Below are positions 20,456 to 27,886 of a DNA stretch of 43,294 nt, piece after piece. Below the pieces are notes generated by a model. The model was not told the DNA's origin, made no database searches, and worked only from the letters and a program-made list of their open reading frames with translations. The number at the start of each line of letters is the position of its first letter. Positions within the stretch are counted from its first letter, which is position 1. The position numbers were made by a program, and so were the translations under genes. The stretch comes from Candidatus Gottesmanbacteria bacterium RIFCSPLOWO2_01_FULL_39_12b (lineage in GTDB: Bacteria; Patescibacteriota; Microgenomatia; 2-02-FULL-39-11), in assembly GCA_001780955.1 (NCBI GenBank), contig MFJR01000007.1:406171-449464 (forward strand). The letters run 5' to 3'.

Positions 20456-21391
20456 CTATGATCTCCTATGAAATTTTTGATGGATTTCCTTGAGCTGAGG
20501 ATTGGTTACGTGAGTATAGATCTGGGTTGTCGAGATATTTTTATGTCCCAGCATTTCCTGTATCGACCTTAAATCTGCACCTCCTGAGAGTAAATCGGTT
20601 GCAAAACTGTGCCGAAGACCATGAGGCGTAATTTTGACAGGAAGTCTGGCTTTTTTTACATATTTTTCCACTATACGCTGGACACTTCTAACTGTCAGTC
20701 GCAAACCTTCACCGGTCTTATCAAGGCTGGTCTTTTTTCCAGCGTATCTTATAAATAAGGGTTTGTAGGAATCTGTTCTGCCTTTCAAAAAAATTTCCAG
20801 CCATTTAACCGCTGAATCAGAAATAAATACGACTCTAGGACGTCCACCTTTACCAATTACCCCGAATTCCTGGCTGTCCAGATTAAGAGAATCCCGATTA
20901 AGCCTGACTAACTCGCTTACACGCAGTCCCGTACTAAACAATACCTCCAGAATCGTTTTATCTCTTAAGCCTAAAGGTGTAGAAATTTCCGGCATATTCA
21001 AAAGTCTTTCAACCTCAGCCCGGCCTAAAAATTTCAGAGACCTGCTTTCAGCTTTTCCCAATTCTATTTTCTCGGGACTTAAGGAGGGAATATCGTTTTT
21101 GATTAAGAAGCGAAAAAAAGCTCGCAGAGCAATCAAATGATAGTTCTGAGTAATTCTTTTTAAGGGTAAACTATACTGATCAACATATCTTGAAAGATAT
21201 AGTCTAAAATCTCGTATATGCCCAGGCGTAATTGAAGCTGTTTTCAGTGGGGGAGGCGATTGTGAGGCGCTAAACGATATAAACCGTCTAAGATAGTGTT
21301 TATAGTTGCGTATGGTCAGCTTGGAACAATTTTTTTCCAGTTCGAGGTATTCCAAAAATTTATTAACACAATCAGTTAAGTTTGATTTCAT
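20456..21391 (-). CDS. Tyrosine recombinase, XerC/XerD-like
   Basis: About 311 residues with an N-terminal SAM-like core-binding domain (VNKFLEYLELEKNCSKLTIR) and a C-terminal catalytic domain. The catalytic set is complete: Arg in STGLRVSELVRLNRDS, Lys in GKGGRPR, His and Arg in HGLRHSFATDLL, His in MLGHKNISTTQIYTHV and its Tyr nucleophile. Length and motif spacing fit XerC/XerD-type enzymes that resolve chromosome dimers; CPR genomes often have a single Xer. The frame is open to 21439, but that region is a long hairpin (21407-21443), so MKSNLTDCVNKF at 21391 is the preferred start. It converges with folD with only 6 bases between them. An integrase of a mobile element is possible but no element boundaries are seen. 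Confidence 0.85.
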   Translation of the reverse strand: MKSNLTDCVNKFLEYLELEKNCSKLTIRNYKHYLRRFISFSASQSPPPLKTASITPGHIRDFRLYLSRYVDQYSLPLKRITQNYHLIALRAFFRFLIKNDIPSLSPEKIELGKAESRSLKFLGRAEVERLLNMPEISTPLGLRDKTILEVLFSTGLRVSELVRLNRDSLNLDSQEFGVIGKGGRPRVVFISDSAVKWLEIFLKGRTDSYKPLFIRYAGKKTSLDKTGEGLRLTVRSVQRIVEKYVKKARLPVKITPHGLRHSFATDLLSGGADLRSIQEMLGHKNISTTQIYTHVTNPQLKEIHQKFHRRS

Positions 21392-21406
21392 CTTATTTAT
21401 ATAACT

Positions 21407-21443
21407 GAAATTGTCCGACGTTTGAAAACGTCTGGACAATTTC
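21407..21443. repeat. Long hairpin immediately upstream of the recombinase gene
   Basis: Left arm GAAATTGTCCGACGTTT (21407-21423), right arm AAACGTC, an extra T, then GGACAATTTC (21426-21443). The effective stem is 16 bp with a TGAA loop and one bulged base. No T run follows on either strand. It lies 16 bases before the preferred start codon, so it could be an mRNA structure controlling the recombinase or a DNA site bound by it. Confidence 0.6.
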
Positions 21444-21638
21444 TATTTTGCGTCATAAACATTAAATAAGTCAAGTTAACCAGAAATAACTAACTAGTAT
21501 TGAACCCGTTCTATGTTAAAGAGGCAAGCCACTGTAATGCCCTTAAAAGGCGGCAATAAATCTCTTGTGACTAAATGATCATTTATATTTAAAATAAGTC
21601 GAACCAATAATTTTTTCCAGGGGCTTTTTACTAAAGTA

Positions 21639-21668
21639 CTAGTCGCAAAAGAGTTATTGTGCGACTAG
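21639..21668. repeat. Perfect 9-bp hairpin
   Basis: CTAGTCGCA and TGCGACTAG enclose a 12-base loop. The right side is followed by GTATCAAG, not by a T run, so it is no intrinsic terminator. Function unknown. Confidence 0.5.
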
Positions 21669-21707
21669 GTATCAAGTTCTCTGCTTTCTAAAATAGTATA
21701 TTGCTTT

Positions 21708-21817
21708 CTGTCATCCCGGCCGATCCCCGAAGTACATCGGGGTGAGTGGAGAGATCTTCTACATTTCGTAAGTGGGAAGATCCCTCGACCCGCCAGCTGG
21801 CGGGCTCGGGATGACAG
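21708..21817. repeat. Composite palindromic repeat (REP-like), 110 bp
   Basis: The ends are inverted copies, CTGTCATCCCG (21708-21718) and CGGGATGACAG (21807-21817). Inside are three further hairpins: CCCCGA/TCGGGG (21725-21742), GATCTTC/GAAGATC (21753-21782) and the perfect palindrome CCCGCCAGCTGGCGGG (21789-21804). Its GC content is far above that of the flanking DNA. Repeats with GTCATCCCG ends are familiar from many bacterial genomes as non-coding, probably transposase-mobilised units. The whole would fold into a four-armed structure. Confidence 0.75.
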
Positions 21818-22421
21818 TTTTATATTTTTACCTACTTCTGTTATTATAGACCCATATAATCTTGCTAATCGTAAAACAACATTTCGGTTTTTTTATGTAT
21901 GTATATGATTTAGCTTATTATTATGCTCTATATCCTATTATTTAAAGCTGTATATTTAATTTAAATATATTTATCGTCAATCTAGAGCATTATAGAGGTC
22001 TAAAGTTATAATTTTATGTCTAATTTATCGTCTACCTCTACGCACTTATGGTGATAATTTGCTAAATGAAGAAGATCAGTTACGGTTTCGGTTAGTTTAG
22101 GGCTTCATAATAGTCTGTATTGTTAAAATCGAGGCTACACATTTACAAAAAAAATACAGTTAAAGAGAGTTTAGACGATTATTATGCTCTAAACTTATAA
22201 AAATATGCGTACATAATTTGTTCAATAAGGTTTATTCTGAATAGGGGTTTATTGTGTTATAAGTGTGCCCACTTAAAAAATATTCTCACATACGTGAAAA
22301 TTATGATCTTTATTTCGTGAAAAGAATTATCCACAATTATATTTACTATAGGATATATAATTAGCACGTCAAACTATATCATGTTAAAAACCTTATCCTT
22401 GTCCCCTCTTCCCTATCGCTA

Positions 22422-23246
22422 TCATCCCCATTGTGCGGATAGATAGGTTAGTACTAAACAAAAAATAAATACTATGATGTATTCTCTTATAATATTATTA
22501 AATAGTCTTCCAAGTAAATGTTGTTGTATAACACCTGCTATCGTGTAATAGCTAGCGGAAATCAGAAGGGAATAAGTTGAATTTTCTACCGGCCAGAAGG
22601 ATAAGGTTCCTGCTAACTCCCCTAACACTATTCCTACCAAGATCGATAAGATTACAACTTCCGTTGATATTTTTGTTTCCAGCTTAATCGACCATAAAGA
22701 TTGTAGAGCTAATACAAAACCACTTACCACGACAATGATCATATTCTGCCAGAAAGGTAATCTGAGCGAATATATTATATTTGTTACTAAAAAAATTACG
22801 ACCAAAGTTACAAGTAAACCTACACTATGTGCCGCTCTAAGTAATTGAATCGAACGTGCTACAGCCACATTATAAATATTTTCTACGAGTAGTATGGCGT
22901 AAGTACCCACAGAAAATACCACGGTTATCATCAACCTTGTAATCCATCTTCCAGGTAATAAGAAGTAAAATAAAGAAACAGAGGCGGTAAAAAATACAGG
23001 TAGAATAAAGAGCAAACCCCATTCTATCCCTTTAACATCTTCTGAAAGCGACCAGATAGTTAAAACATAAGAAAGGATAGATAAAATTAATACCATCACA
23101 AACCGGTAATCTTCCCATATTAATTGCGTTGTAAGAAGACCCGCGGTAAGTATTAAAGTTTGTATCGTAAATCGCTGGCGTTTATCTAAAAGAATAATTT
23201 TTTTCCGCTTAAAAGTTAATTTTTGGAACTTGAATAATTTTTTCAT
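22422..23246 (-). CDS. Conserved hypothetical polytopic membrane protein
   Basis: A 274-residue protein with a basic N terminus (MKKLFKFQKLTFKRKKII) and about eight hydrophobic helices filling the rest. No catalytic motif stands out; a partly polar segment, LLRAAHSVGLL, lies between helices around residue 140. I believe similar proteins of this length are found in Microgenomates genomes, but cannot name a family with confidence. It starts 12 bases after the yebC stop and is probably co-transcribed with it. It is the last gene before the gene-free region. Confidence 0.7.
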   Translation of the reverse strand: MKKLFKFQKLTFKRKKIILLDKRQRFTIQTLILTAGLLTTQLIWEDYRFVMVLILSILSYVLTIWSLSEDVKGIEWGLLFILPVFFTASVSLFYFLLPGRWITRLMITVVFSVGTYAILLVENIYNVAVARSIQLLRAAHSVGLLVTLVVIFLVTNIIYSLRLPFWQNMIIVVVSGFVLALQSLWSIKLETKISTEVVILSILVGIVLGELAGTLSFWPVENSTYSLLISASYYTIAGVIQQHLLGRLFNNIIREYIIVFIFCLVLTYLSAQWG

Positions 23247-23257
23247 AATTTGAGGTT

Positions 23258-23992
23258 CTATTGGGAAATCTGATAGTTCGTATATACTCTATGTACGTCA
23301 TCGATCTCCTTTAATTTTTCAATCAGGCTAATTACTTTTTCTCCTTCAGGATGTGATCTGATTACTACATAATTAACTGGTCTATATATTAATTCCGTAG
23401 TTGAGATCTTTATTCCACATTTTTCTATTCCTTCCTTTACTTTATGCAACATTTCCGGCTCTGAATAAATATTTCCACCGTCTTTCCGGTATTCAAAGTC
23501 TATTGCTCCTAAATTAATAACGATTTCCATCAATTCGTCTTCTGATTTCCCGCTCTGATCAATCTCAAGAAAACCTACAAACTGAAAGAAATGCTTCACA
23601 CTGCCACTGCTTGCTAAAGTACCTCCCCCTCTCTCTAATATATTTTTAAGTTCAGCAACTGTTCTTTGTTTATTATCTGTGGCTACCTCGATAATAATCC
23701 CAACCCCACCTGAACCAAACGCTTCATAAATTACTTCTTCGATGGTTTCTATCCCGCTTACTCCCCTGCCCCTCTCTAGCGCTCTCTCAATGTTTTCCTT
23801 GGGCATATTCATATTTCTTGCCCGATCTATTGCCAGTCTCAATTTGAAATTGAAATTTGGATCGGAATTTCCACCACTCTGTTTTACCGAGATGATTATC
23901 GCATTTGTCAATTTGGTAAAAACTTTCCCTTTTACTGCATCAGTAACGTTTTTTTGATGTTTTACCTTTGACCACTTTGAATGTCCTGACAT
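23258..23992 (-). CDS. yebC: YebC/TACO1 family protein
   Basis: The 244 residues begin MSGHSKWSKVKHQKNVTD, the hallmark of the family, followed by KLTNAIIISVKQSGGNSDPN, MPKENIERALERG, YEAFGSGGVGIIIEVATDN and the third-domain end HRVYTNYQ. The fold has three domains. Members were first annotated as DNA-binding regulators (PmpR); later work on bacterial and mitochondrial homologues showed a role in translation, helping ribosomes past proline-rich stretches. Length is normal. Its promoter (TTGAGA, 17 bases, TATAAT; 24030-24002) gives a start about 3 bases before the ATG. Confidence 0.95.
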   Translation of the reverse strand: MSGHSKWSKVKHQKNVTDAVKGKVFTKLTNAIIISVKQSGGNSDPNFNFKLRLAIDRARNMNMPKENIERALERGRGVSGIETIEEVIYEAFGSGGVGIIIEVATDNKQRTVAELKNILERGGGTLASSGSVKHFFQFVGFLEIDQSGKSEDELMEIVINLGAIDFEYRKDGGNIYSEPEMLHKVKEGIEKCGIKISTTELIYRPVNYVVIRSHPEGEKVISLIEKLKEIDDVHRVYTNYQISQ

Positions 23993-24001
23993 ATGAAGAA
24001 C

Positions 24002-24030
24002 ATTATATATTTCCTCTTGACTTTTCTCAA
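24002..24030 (-). promoter_or_regulatory. yebC promoter, near-leaderless
   Basis: On the minus strand: TTGAGA (24030-24025), 17 bases, TATAAT (24007-24002). Predicted start near 23995, with the ATG at 23992. It overlaps the oppositely directed promoter 24017-24045, so the two genes may exclude each other's transcription. Confidence 0.6.
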
Positions 24031-24045
24031 GATTGTCCGTAAACT
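24017..24045 (+). promoter_or_regulatory. Promoter of the TPR protein gene
   Basis: TTGACT (24017-24022), 17 bases, TAAACT (24040-24045); predicted start about 24052, 22 bases before the ATG at 24074. Its position inside the longer open frame argues against a start at 23993. It overlaps the yebC promoter, with the two -35 boxes close together. Confidence 0.5.
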
Positions 24046-24073
24046 ACTTCCATCTTCCGAAAGTAAAAAGACA

Positions 24074-24784
24074 ATGATGGATTCTGTTAATGATGCGATT
24101 AATGCTGCACTTTCTTCTGACTGGGAGAAAGCAATATCAACAAATGAAGCTATCTTAAAGGAATTCAAAGAGGATGTGGAGACGCTTAACCGGTTAGCAT
24201 ATGCGTATAGTCAGATAGATAAATTTGAAAAAGCAAGAAAAATCTACCGAAAAGTATTGTTAATCGATCGTTACAATTTAATTGCCAAAAAAAATTTAGA
24301 AAAAATAATCTCGCTAGCTTCTTCAACAAAATTCAAAAATATTCCAAGGATAAAAACTAAACTATCTGCTGGTCACTTTATCGAAGAGCCTGGAAAAACT
24401 AAAACTATAACCTTGATTAATATCGCACCGGTTGCTATTCTTTCCAGAATGAGAATCGGTGATCCTGTAGTATTAAATGCTAAAAAACATTCTATAGAGG
24501 TCAGAGATCAAAATAAAATTTATTTAGGGGCGTTACCTGATGATCTTGCTTTTCGTTTGCTCCGATTTTTAAAAGCTGGAAATTCTTACTTATCATGTAT
24601 TAAAAATCTGCAAAAAAAAAGTATTTCAATTTTCATCAGGGAAATTGAACGAGGTAAAAGATTACAGGGTCAACCAACCTTTATTCCAGTAAACCATAAT
24701 GATGTTGCTGTCAGCACAAAAGAAGCCAGGAAAAATATCAAAATTGAAGAAGAAAGTATAAATCAAGAAGAACTTGATGAATAG
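24074..24784 (+). CDS. TPR-domain protein with conserved C-terminal domain
   Basis: The N-terminal 70 residues are one to two tetratricopeptide repeats (DWEKAISTNEAILKEF, TLNRLAYAYSQIDKFEKA). After a linker comes a domain of about 110 residues: HFIEEPGKTKTITLIN, RMRIGDPVVLNAKKHSIEV, IYLGALPDDLAFRLLRF, SISIFIREIERGKR. I recall proteins with the same layout in CPR and Chloroflexota, with no known function; the beta-rich domain has a faint similarity to HIRAN domains. The frame is open to 23993, which abuts the yebC start, but a promoter lies between, so ATG 24074 (or the next codon, also ATG) is preferred. The 3' end overlaps the convergent small gene by 22 bases. TPRs suggest a protein-binding adaptor. 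Confidence 0.75.
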   Translation: MMDSVNDAINAALSSDWEKAISTNEAILKEFKEDVETLNRLAYAYSQIDKFEKARKIYRKVLLIDRYNLIAKKNLEKIISLASSTKFKNIPRIKTKLSAGHFIEEPGKTKTITLINIAPVAILSRMRIGDPVVLNAKKHSIEVRDQNKIYLGALPDDLAFRLLRFLKAGNSYLSCIKNLQKKSISIFIREIERGKRLQGQPTFIPVNHNDVAVSTKEARKNIKIEEESINQEELDE

Positions 24785-24948
24785 TGAATAATCTTCTTTT
24801 TAAAGAATAGTATAACACCTGATATATTCTTTTTTTTCCTAATTTTTATTTTTTTTACCTCTTCGGGAGGACTAAGTTCTTTTTCAGAAGAAAGAATCGC
24901 TAAAATTAGAGAAATTAACAGCAGTAAAATTATACTGAATATAATCAT
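24763..24948 (-). CDS. Small membrane protein (61 residues)
   Basis: One membrane helix (MIIFSIILLLLISLILAIL) followed by a charged tail with KKIKIRKKK and a second short hydrophobic part. The start codon overlaps the stop of the LCP-like gene by four bases (ATGA), so it is translationally coupled to it; the 3' end overlaps the convergent TPR gene by 22 bases. Not recognised. It could be a partner or stabiliser of the LCP-like protein in the membrane. The chance that it is real rests on the coupling and the typical helix. Confidence 0.5.
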   Translation of the reverse strand: MIIFSIILLLLISLILAILSSEKELSPPEEVKKIKIRKKKNISGVILFFKKKIIHYSSSSS

Positions 24949-25961
24949 TCTATAAATTTTTTTCCCAAGACAATTTTAACATCTGCTTGATCTATATCGA
25001 TCACATCGGCAACTAATTTACATCCATAATCCCTTTGAAGTCTAGAGATTAAAGCGCTGTTACTTAGAGACTTATTTGTGATATAAATCGGGCATGCTTG
25101 TTCTTCAAAATTAGTAGCCGATGTTTTTAAAACTACATTTCCGCCCAAATGTTCGAGAATTTTGGAAAATTGCGAAGCTAACTTCTCCTGATCAGTCGCA
25201 TTAACTACTTCAATAGCGGTATTATCAGCCCGAATGATAGAATCATAAAAATCATCTTTAACAATTAAATCTAAAAAATCCGGTATTAATTCTTTTACTA
25301 CCACTCCGTCCGGTAATACGGTTTTTTTAAGAACTAATGTCTCATTTAAATCTATAAACTTAATCTGATCAACTCTTATTTTTCTGATTGCATTCCATAA
25401 CATAAATCTCTCCTGCAAAGATATATTTGTATCAAAATTACTGGCAAGATCTAAACTAGGCTTTAAATAGTTTAGAATACCTGAGAATGAGAAGTTGGTT
25501 CTTTTAAGGTTTATTAACTCTTCTAAAGTATTTACTGGTTTGATCGGAAAATTATTTAATGCTATAAAATAACCATTGAATGCAATACCAAAAGTGGACT
25601 CAAAACTTTTCATAATTAGTTTCCCCCCCCCTCGCATATTATCCAGTTTACCTAATTTATATACTTGAGAAGCTAAATATGTTTTATAACCATAAGGTAC
25701 ATTTAACTGCAGTTCGACCGGTACAACTATATAGACCGCCCTATGTTGACGTGGTTCTATAGAAAAAATAACTAATTCGTTCTCCCCACTCTCAGAATTT
25801 GAAATACTTTGAAAAACTATGGTAAAACGACTGATTCCATCCCACTTAGCCCTTGAAACCAGCTGATATGCAACCAATAAGATTATAACGGTAATTAAAA
25901 CTAAAATAATAATCTTTAGGGGGAATCGAGGCTTTTTTGAAAACAGCAATCTTTCCCTCAT
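24945..25961 (-). CDS. LCP/LytR_C-like membrane-anchored envelope protein
   Basis: A 338-residue protein with one N-terminal helix (about residues 16-34) and an extracytoplasmic part. Residues about 105-135 (MRGGGKLIMKSFESTFGI, then AFNGYFIAL) resemble the LytR-CpsA-Psr motif in which a Gly-rich stretch precedes the lipid-pyrophosphate pocket, but the Asp and Arg residues of active phosphotransferases are not evident. The C-terminal 90 residues (IEVVNATDQEKLASQFSKIL to VKIVLGKKF) match the LytR_C domain. LCP proteins attach glycopolymers to cell wall; this one may be a diverged member. Its start overlaps the stop of a 47-residue gene as ATGA. A run of nine G lies in the Gly-Gly-Gly codons (25623-25631). 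Confidence 0.72.
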   Translation of the reverse strand: MRERLLFSKKPRFPLKIIILVLITVIILLVAYQLVSRAKWDGISRFTIVFQSISNSESGENELVIFSIEPRQHRAVYIVVPVELQLNVPYGYKTYLASQVYKLGKLDNMRGGGKLIMKSFESTFGIAFNGYFIALNNFPIKPVNTLEELINLKRTNFSFSGILNYLKPSLDLASNFDTNISLQERFMLWNAIRKIRVDQIKFIDLNETLVLKKTVLPDGVVVKELIPDFLDLIVKDDFYDSIIRADNTAIEVVNATDQEKLASQFSKILEHLGGNVVLKTSATNFEEQACPIYITNKSLSNSALISRLQRDYGCKLVADVIDIDQADVKIVLGKKFIE

Positions 25962-26101
25962 TCTTGCTTGCCCTTTTTTATAATCTCTATGTGAGGCAAT
26001 ACAAAAGACTGCCGATTAGCTAAATTTTGCGCTTTCCTCTCCATGGATGACTTTTTCGGCTTCTTTTTATCTCCCTTATAAAATGTTCCAAATTGTCCCA
26101 T
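25958..26101 (-). CDS. Small basic protein, 47 residues
   Basis: ATG at 26101, TGA at 25960-25958. The protein begins MGQFGTFYKGDKKKPKKSS and continues with MERKAQNLANRQSF and VLPHIEIIKKGKQE; about a third of the residues are Lys or Arg, with no membrane helix or cysteine. Support for a real gene: a very good promoter (26108-26136) whose start falls on the A of the ATG, and an ATGA overlap with the LCP-like gene. It is not a leader of the LCP protein since the frames differ. The basic nature suggests nucleic acid or ribosome binding. Not recognised. Confidence 0.65.
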   Translation of the reverse strand: MGQFGTFYKGDKKKPKKSSMERKAQNLANRQSFVLPHIEIIKKGKQE

Positions 26102-26107
26102 ATGTTA

Positions 26108-26136
26108 TATATAAAAACTTTTTAAGATTTTGTCAA
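26108..26136 (-). promoter_or_regulatory. Promoter of the 47-residue gene and LCP-like gene, leaderless
   Basis: On the minus strand: TTGACA (26136-26131), 17 bases, TATATA (26113-26108). Seven bases on is 26101, the A of the ATG. It separates this group from the Kef-type gene upstream. Confidence 0.65.
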
Positions 26137-26138
26137 TC

Positions 26139-27872
26139 CTAACCTGCTAACCCATGCTCAATTTTTAAACGGGAAATTTTACCAGCAATCTCTTTCTCTT
26201 CTATGTTAAACATTTGTAATAACTTCCCAACCATCGTAACCGCAGCCTCAAATTCAGGTTGTACAACTAGTTTAACCCCGAGACTGAGTAAGATTTTTTT
26301 ATCCTCTTCATGATGTGATCGACAAATAAGAGTAATGCCCGGATTCATCGAAAGGGTATTTATAACAATTGCTTTCTGCATGTAGCGATCCTCATAAGCA
26401 ATAATGATAACTTTTGCTTTTTTAATTTGGGCAAATTCTAACACATCTATTTCTGCAGGATCTCCATAGATAACATTTATACCTTCCTCCCGAAGTTTTT
26501 TAACAATCTTGTGATCATAATCGACTACCAAATAAGGAATTTGTGCCATGGTTAACGCTCTGCATATATATTTTCCTACTCTACCATGGCCTAAAACCAC
26601 CACATGGTCTATAAGCTGAGTATGATTAAACTGTTTATGATGATTCAAAGTTTTAAGTTTATCAGAAACCCAGGGAAACTTAGTATTAATAAAGTGGTTA
26701 AGTGAATAATAAATCCAAAAGTTGTTATAAATTACGGGTACAGAAATAATGAGAGTGATAAAGGAGACAGATATTATGATTAAAAAGGTTTCGTTATTAA
26801 TAAGTTGAAGCTGGAGTGCATTCATCGATATAATAAAAGCAAATTCACCAACCGAAATTAATAAGAGTCCAACTAAAGCTGCGATTTTGGTGTGAAACCC
26901 CAGAAAAATTACCAATAAAAAGGAAATAAACAGTTTAATCAGCATCACTGTTACCACTAAGATCGAGATCATTAACCAATGTTTAAAAATAAAAAAGGGG
27001 TCTAACATAAAACCTAAACTGATAAAAAACACCGTAGCAAATAAATCTCGTAGCGGTCTTACTTCGGCGAATATTCCGTGATGGGCTGAGGATGATGATA
27101 TCAGGATGCCGGCAACAAAAGCACCCATTGCATAAGATAAGCCTATTCGCTGAAACAGGTAAGCAAAGGTAAGACAAAATATTACAGCCGATATGAGTAG
27201 TAGTTCTCTACTTTTAAAATCTGCTATTTTTTCGAAAAGCTTCGGAACAAAGTTTTTACCTAAAGCAATAATAATTACAAATAAGCTGAGAGAAATAATT
27301 AAATTCCGTATAATTAATGAAGTCGAAATAAGACCTATATTGTTATAATTTAAGAGTGGGTTTATAAATGGCAAGACTACCATTATAGGAATTGTCCAAA
27401 GATCTTGGAAAAAAAGCCAACCTTGAGTAATCTCACCATGTAGTGTTTCTAATTCGCCAATATCAGATAATGACTTAACAACTATAGCTGTCGAAGATAA
27501 AGAAAATACTATCCCGAGAAAAAGTGAAGTCCAAAAATCTAAACCCAGTAAAGGAAAAATAACTGTGCCAATTAAAATCGATAAGAGAATTTGTATAAAA
27601 GAACCGAAAATGATTACTTCTGCGGATTCTTTTAATCTTTGCAGGCTGAACTCAAGTCCTATTGTAAAAAGCAACAAGGCTACTCCTATTTCTGCAATAC
27701 TGTTAATGATGCCGTTTTCAGGGATGAAACTCGCAATTATTCTTCCAAAAACCATTCCTCCGATTAAATAACCTACTAAAAGTGGCAATCTTAACTTCTT
27801 GGCAATTAAACCGCATATCAGAGCTGTTAACAGAATCAGTATTAAGTCAGGAGCAAGCGGTGACACGGACAT
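26139..27872 (-). CDS. Kef/CPA2-type monovalent cation:proton antiporter with RCK_N domain
   Basis: The 577 residues consist of about 12-13 membrane helices (residues 1-390) and a cytosolic TrkA-N domain. The transport part has the CPA2 features LLVGYLIGGMVFG, IAEIGVALLLFTIGLEFS and FSLSSTAIVVKSLSD; the cytosolic part has the nucleotide loop HVVVLGHGRVGKYI and VDYDHKIVKKLREEG. These proteins exchange K+ or Na+ for H+ under control of NAD(H) or other ligands. The C-terminal TrkA-C domain is missing or very short. Last gene of the pepA-lgt-rluA group, 14 bases after the pseudouridine synthase. Ion specificity cannot be told. Confidence 0.88.
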   Translation of the reverse strand: MSVSPLAPDLILILLTALICGLIAKKLRLPLLVGYLIGGMVFGRIIASFIPENGIINSIAEIGVALLLFTIGLEFSLQRLKESAEVIIFGSFIQILLSILIGTVIFPLLGLDFWTSLFLGIVFSLSSTAIVVKSLSDIGELETLHGEITQGWLFFQDLWTIPIMVVLPFINPLLNYNNIGLISTSLIIRNLIISLSLFVIIIALGKNFVPKLFEKIADFKSRELLLISAVIFCLTFAYLFQRIGLSYAMGAFVAGILISSSSAHHGIFAEVRPLRDLFATVFFISLGFMLDPFFIFKHWLMISILVVTVMLIKLFISFLLVIFLGFHTKIAALVGLLLISVGEFAFIISMNALQLQLINNETFLIIISVSFITLIISVPVIYNNFWIYYSLNHFINTKFPWVSDKLKTLNHHKQFNHTQLIDHVVVLGHGRVGKYICRALTMAQIPYLVVDYDHKIVKKLREEGINVIYGDPAEIDVLEFAQIKKAKVIIIAYEDRYMQKAIVINTLSMNPGITLICRSHHEEDKKILLSLGVKLVVQPEFEAAVTMVGKLLQMFNIEEKEIAGKISRLKIEHGLAG

Positions 27873-27886
27873 ATTGTTTTTATGAT

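Larger units (their letters stand above)
21444..22421. other. About 980 bases without a recognisable gene
   Basis: No open frame of useful length, tRNA, tmRNA, RNase P or SRP RNA signature could be found. The stretch holds a perfect 9-bp hairpin (CTAGTCGCA 21639-21647 with TGCGACTAG 21660-21668), the 110-bp composite repeat (21708-21817), an exact 14-base direct repeat ATTATTATGCTCTA (21917-21930 and 22178-22191, the second inside an 8-bp stem 22168-22175/22188-22195), two copies of TTTATCGTC (near 21970 and 22024) and a single TTATCCACA (22327-22335). The part from 21820 on is very AT-rich. A small RNA or a control region is possible. Confidence 0.6.

Noticed and set aside
20456-21391. The tyrosine recombinase as integrase of an integrated element
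   Set aside because: No attachment-site duplication, phage or conjugation gene is found around it, and the motif spacing fits a housekeeping Xer protein.
22327-22335. A perfect TTATCCACA (DnaA box) in the gene-free region, as sign of a replication origin
   Set aside because: Only one box is seen, none of the other 9-mers nearby fits well, and there is no dnaA or dnaN. One chance copy in 43 kb is not unlikely.
22362-22389. A dif-like 28-mer with right arm TCATGTTAAAA
   Set aside because: The right arm matches E. coli dif at 9 of 11 positions but the left arm at only 2 of 11, and the arms are not inverted copies of each other.
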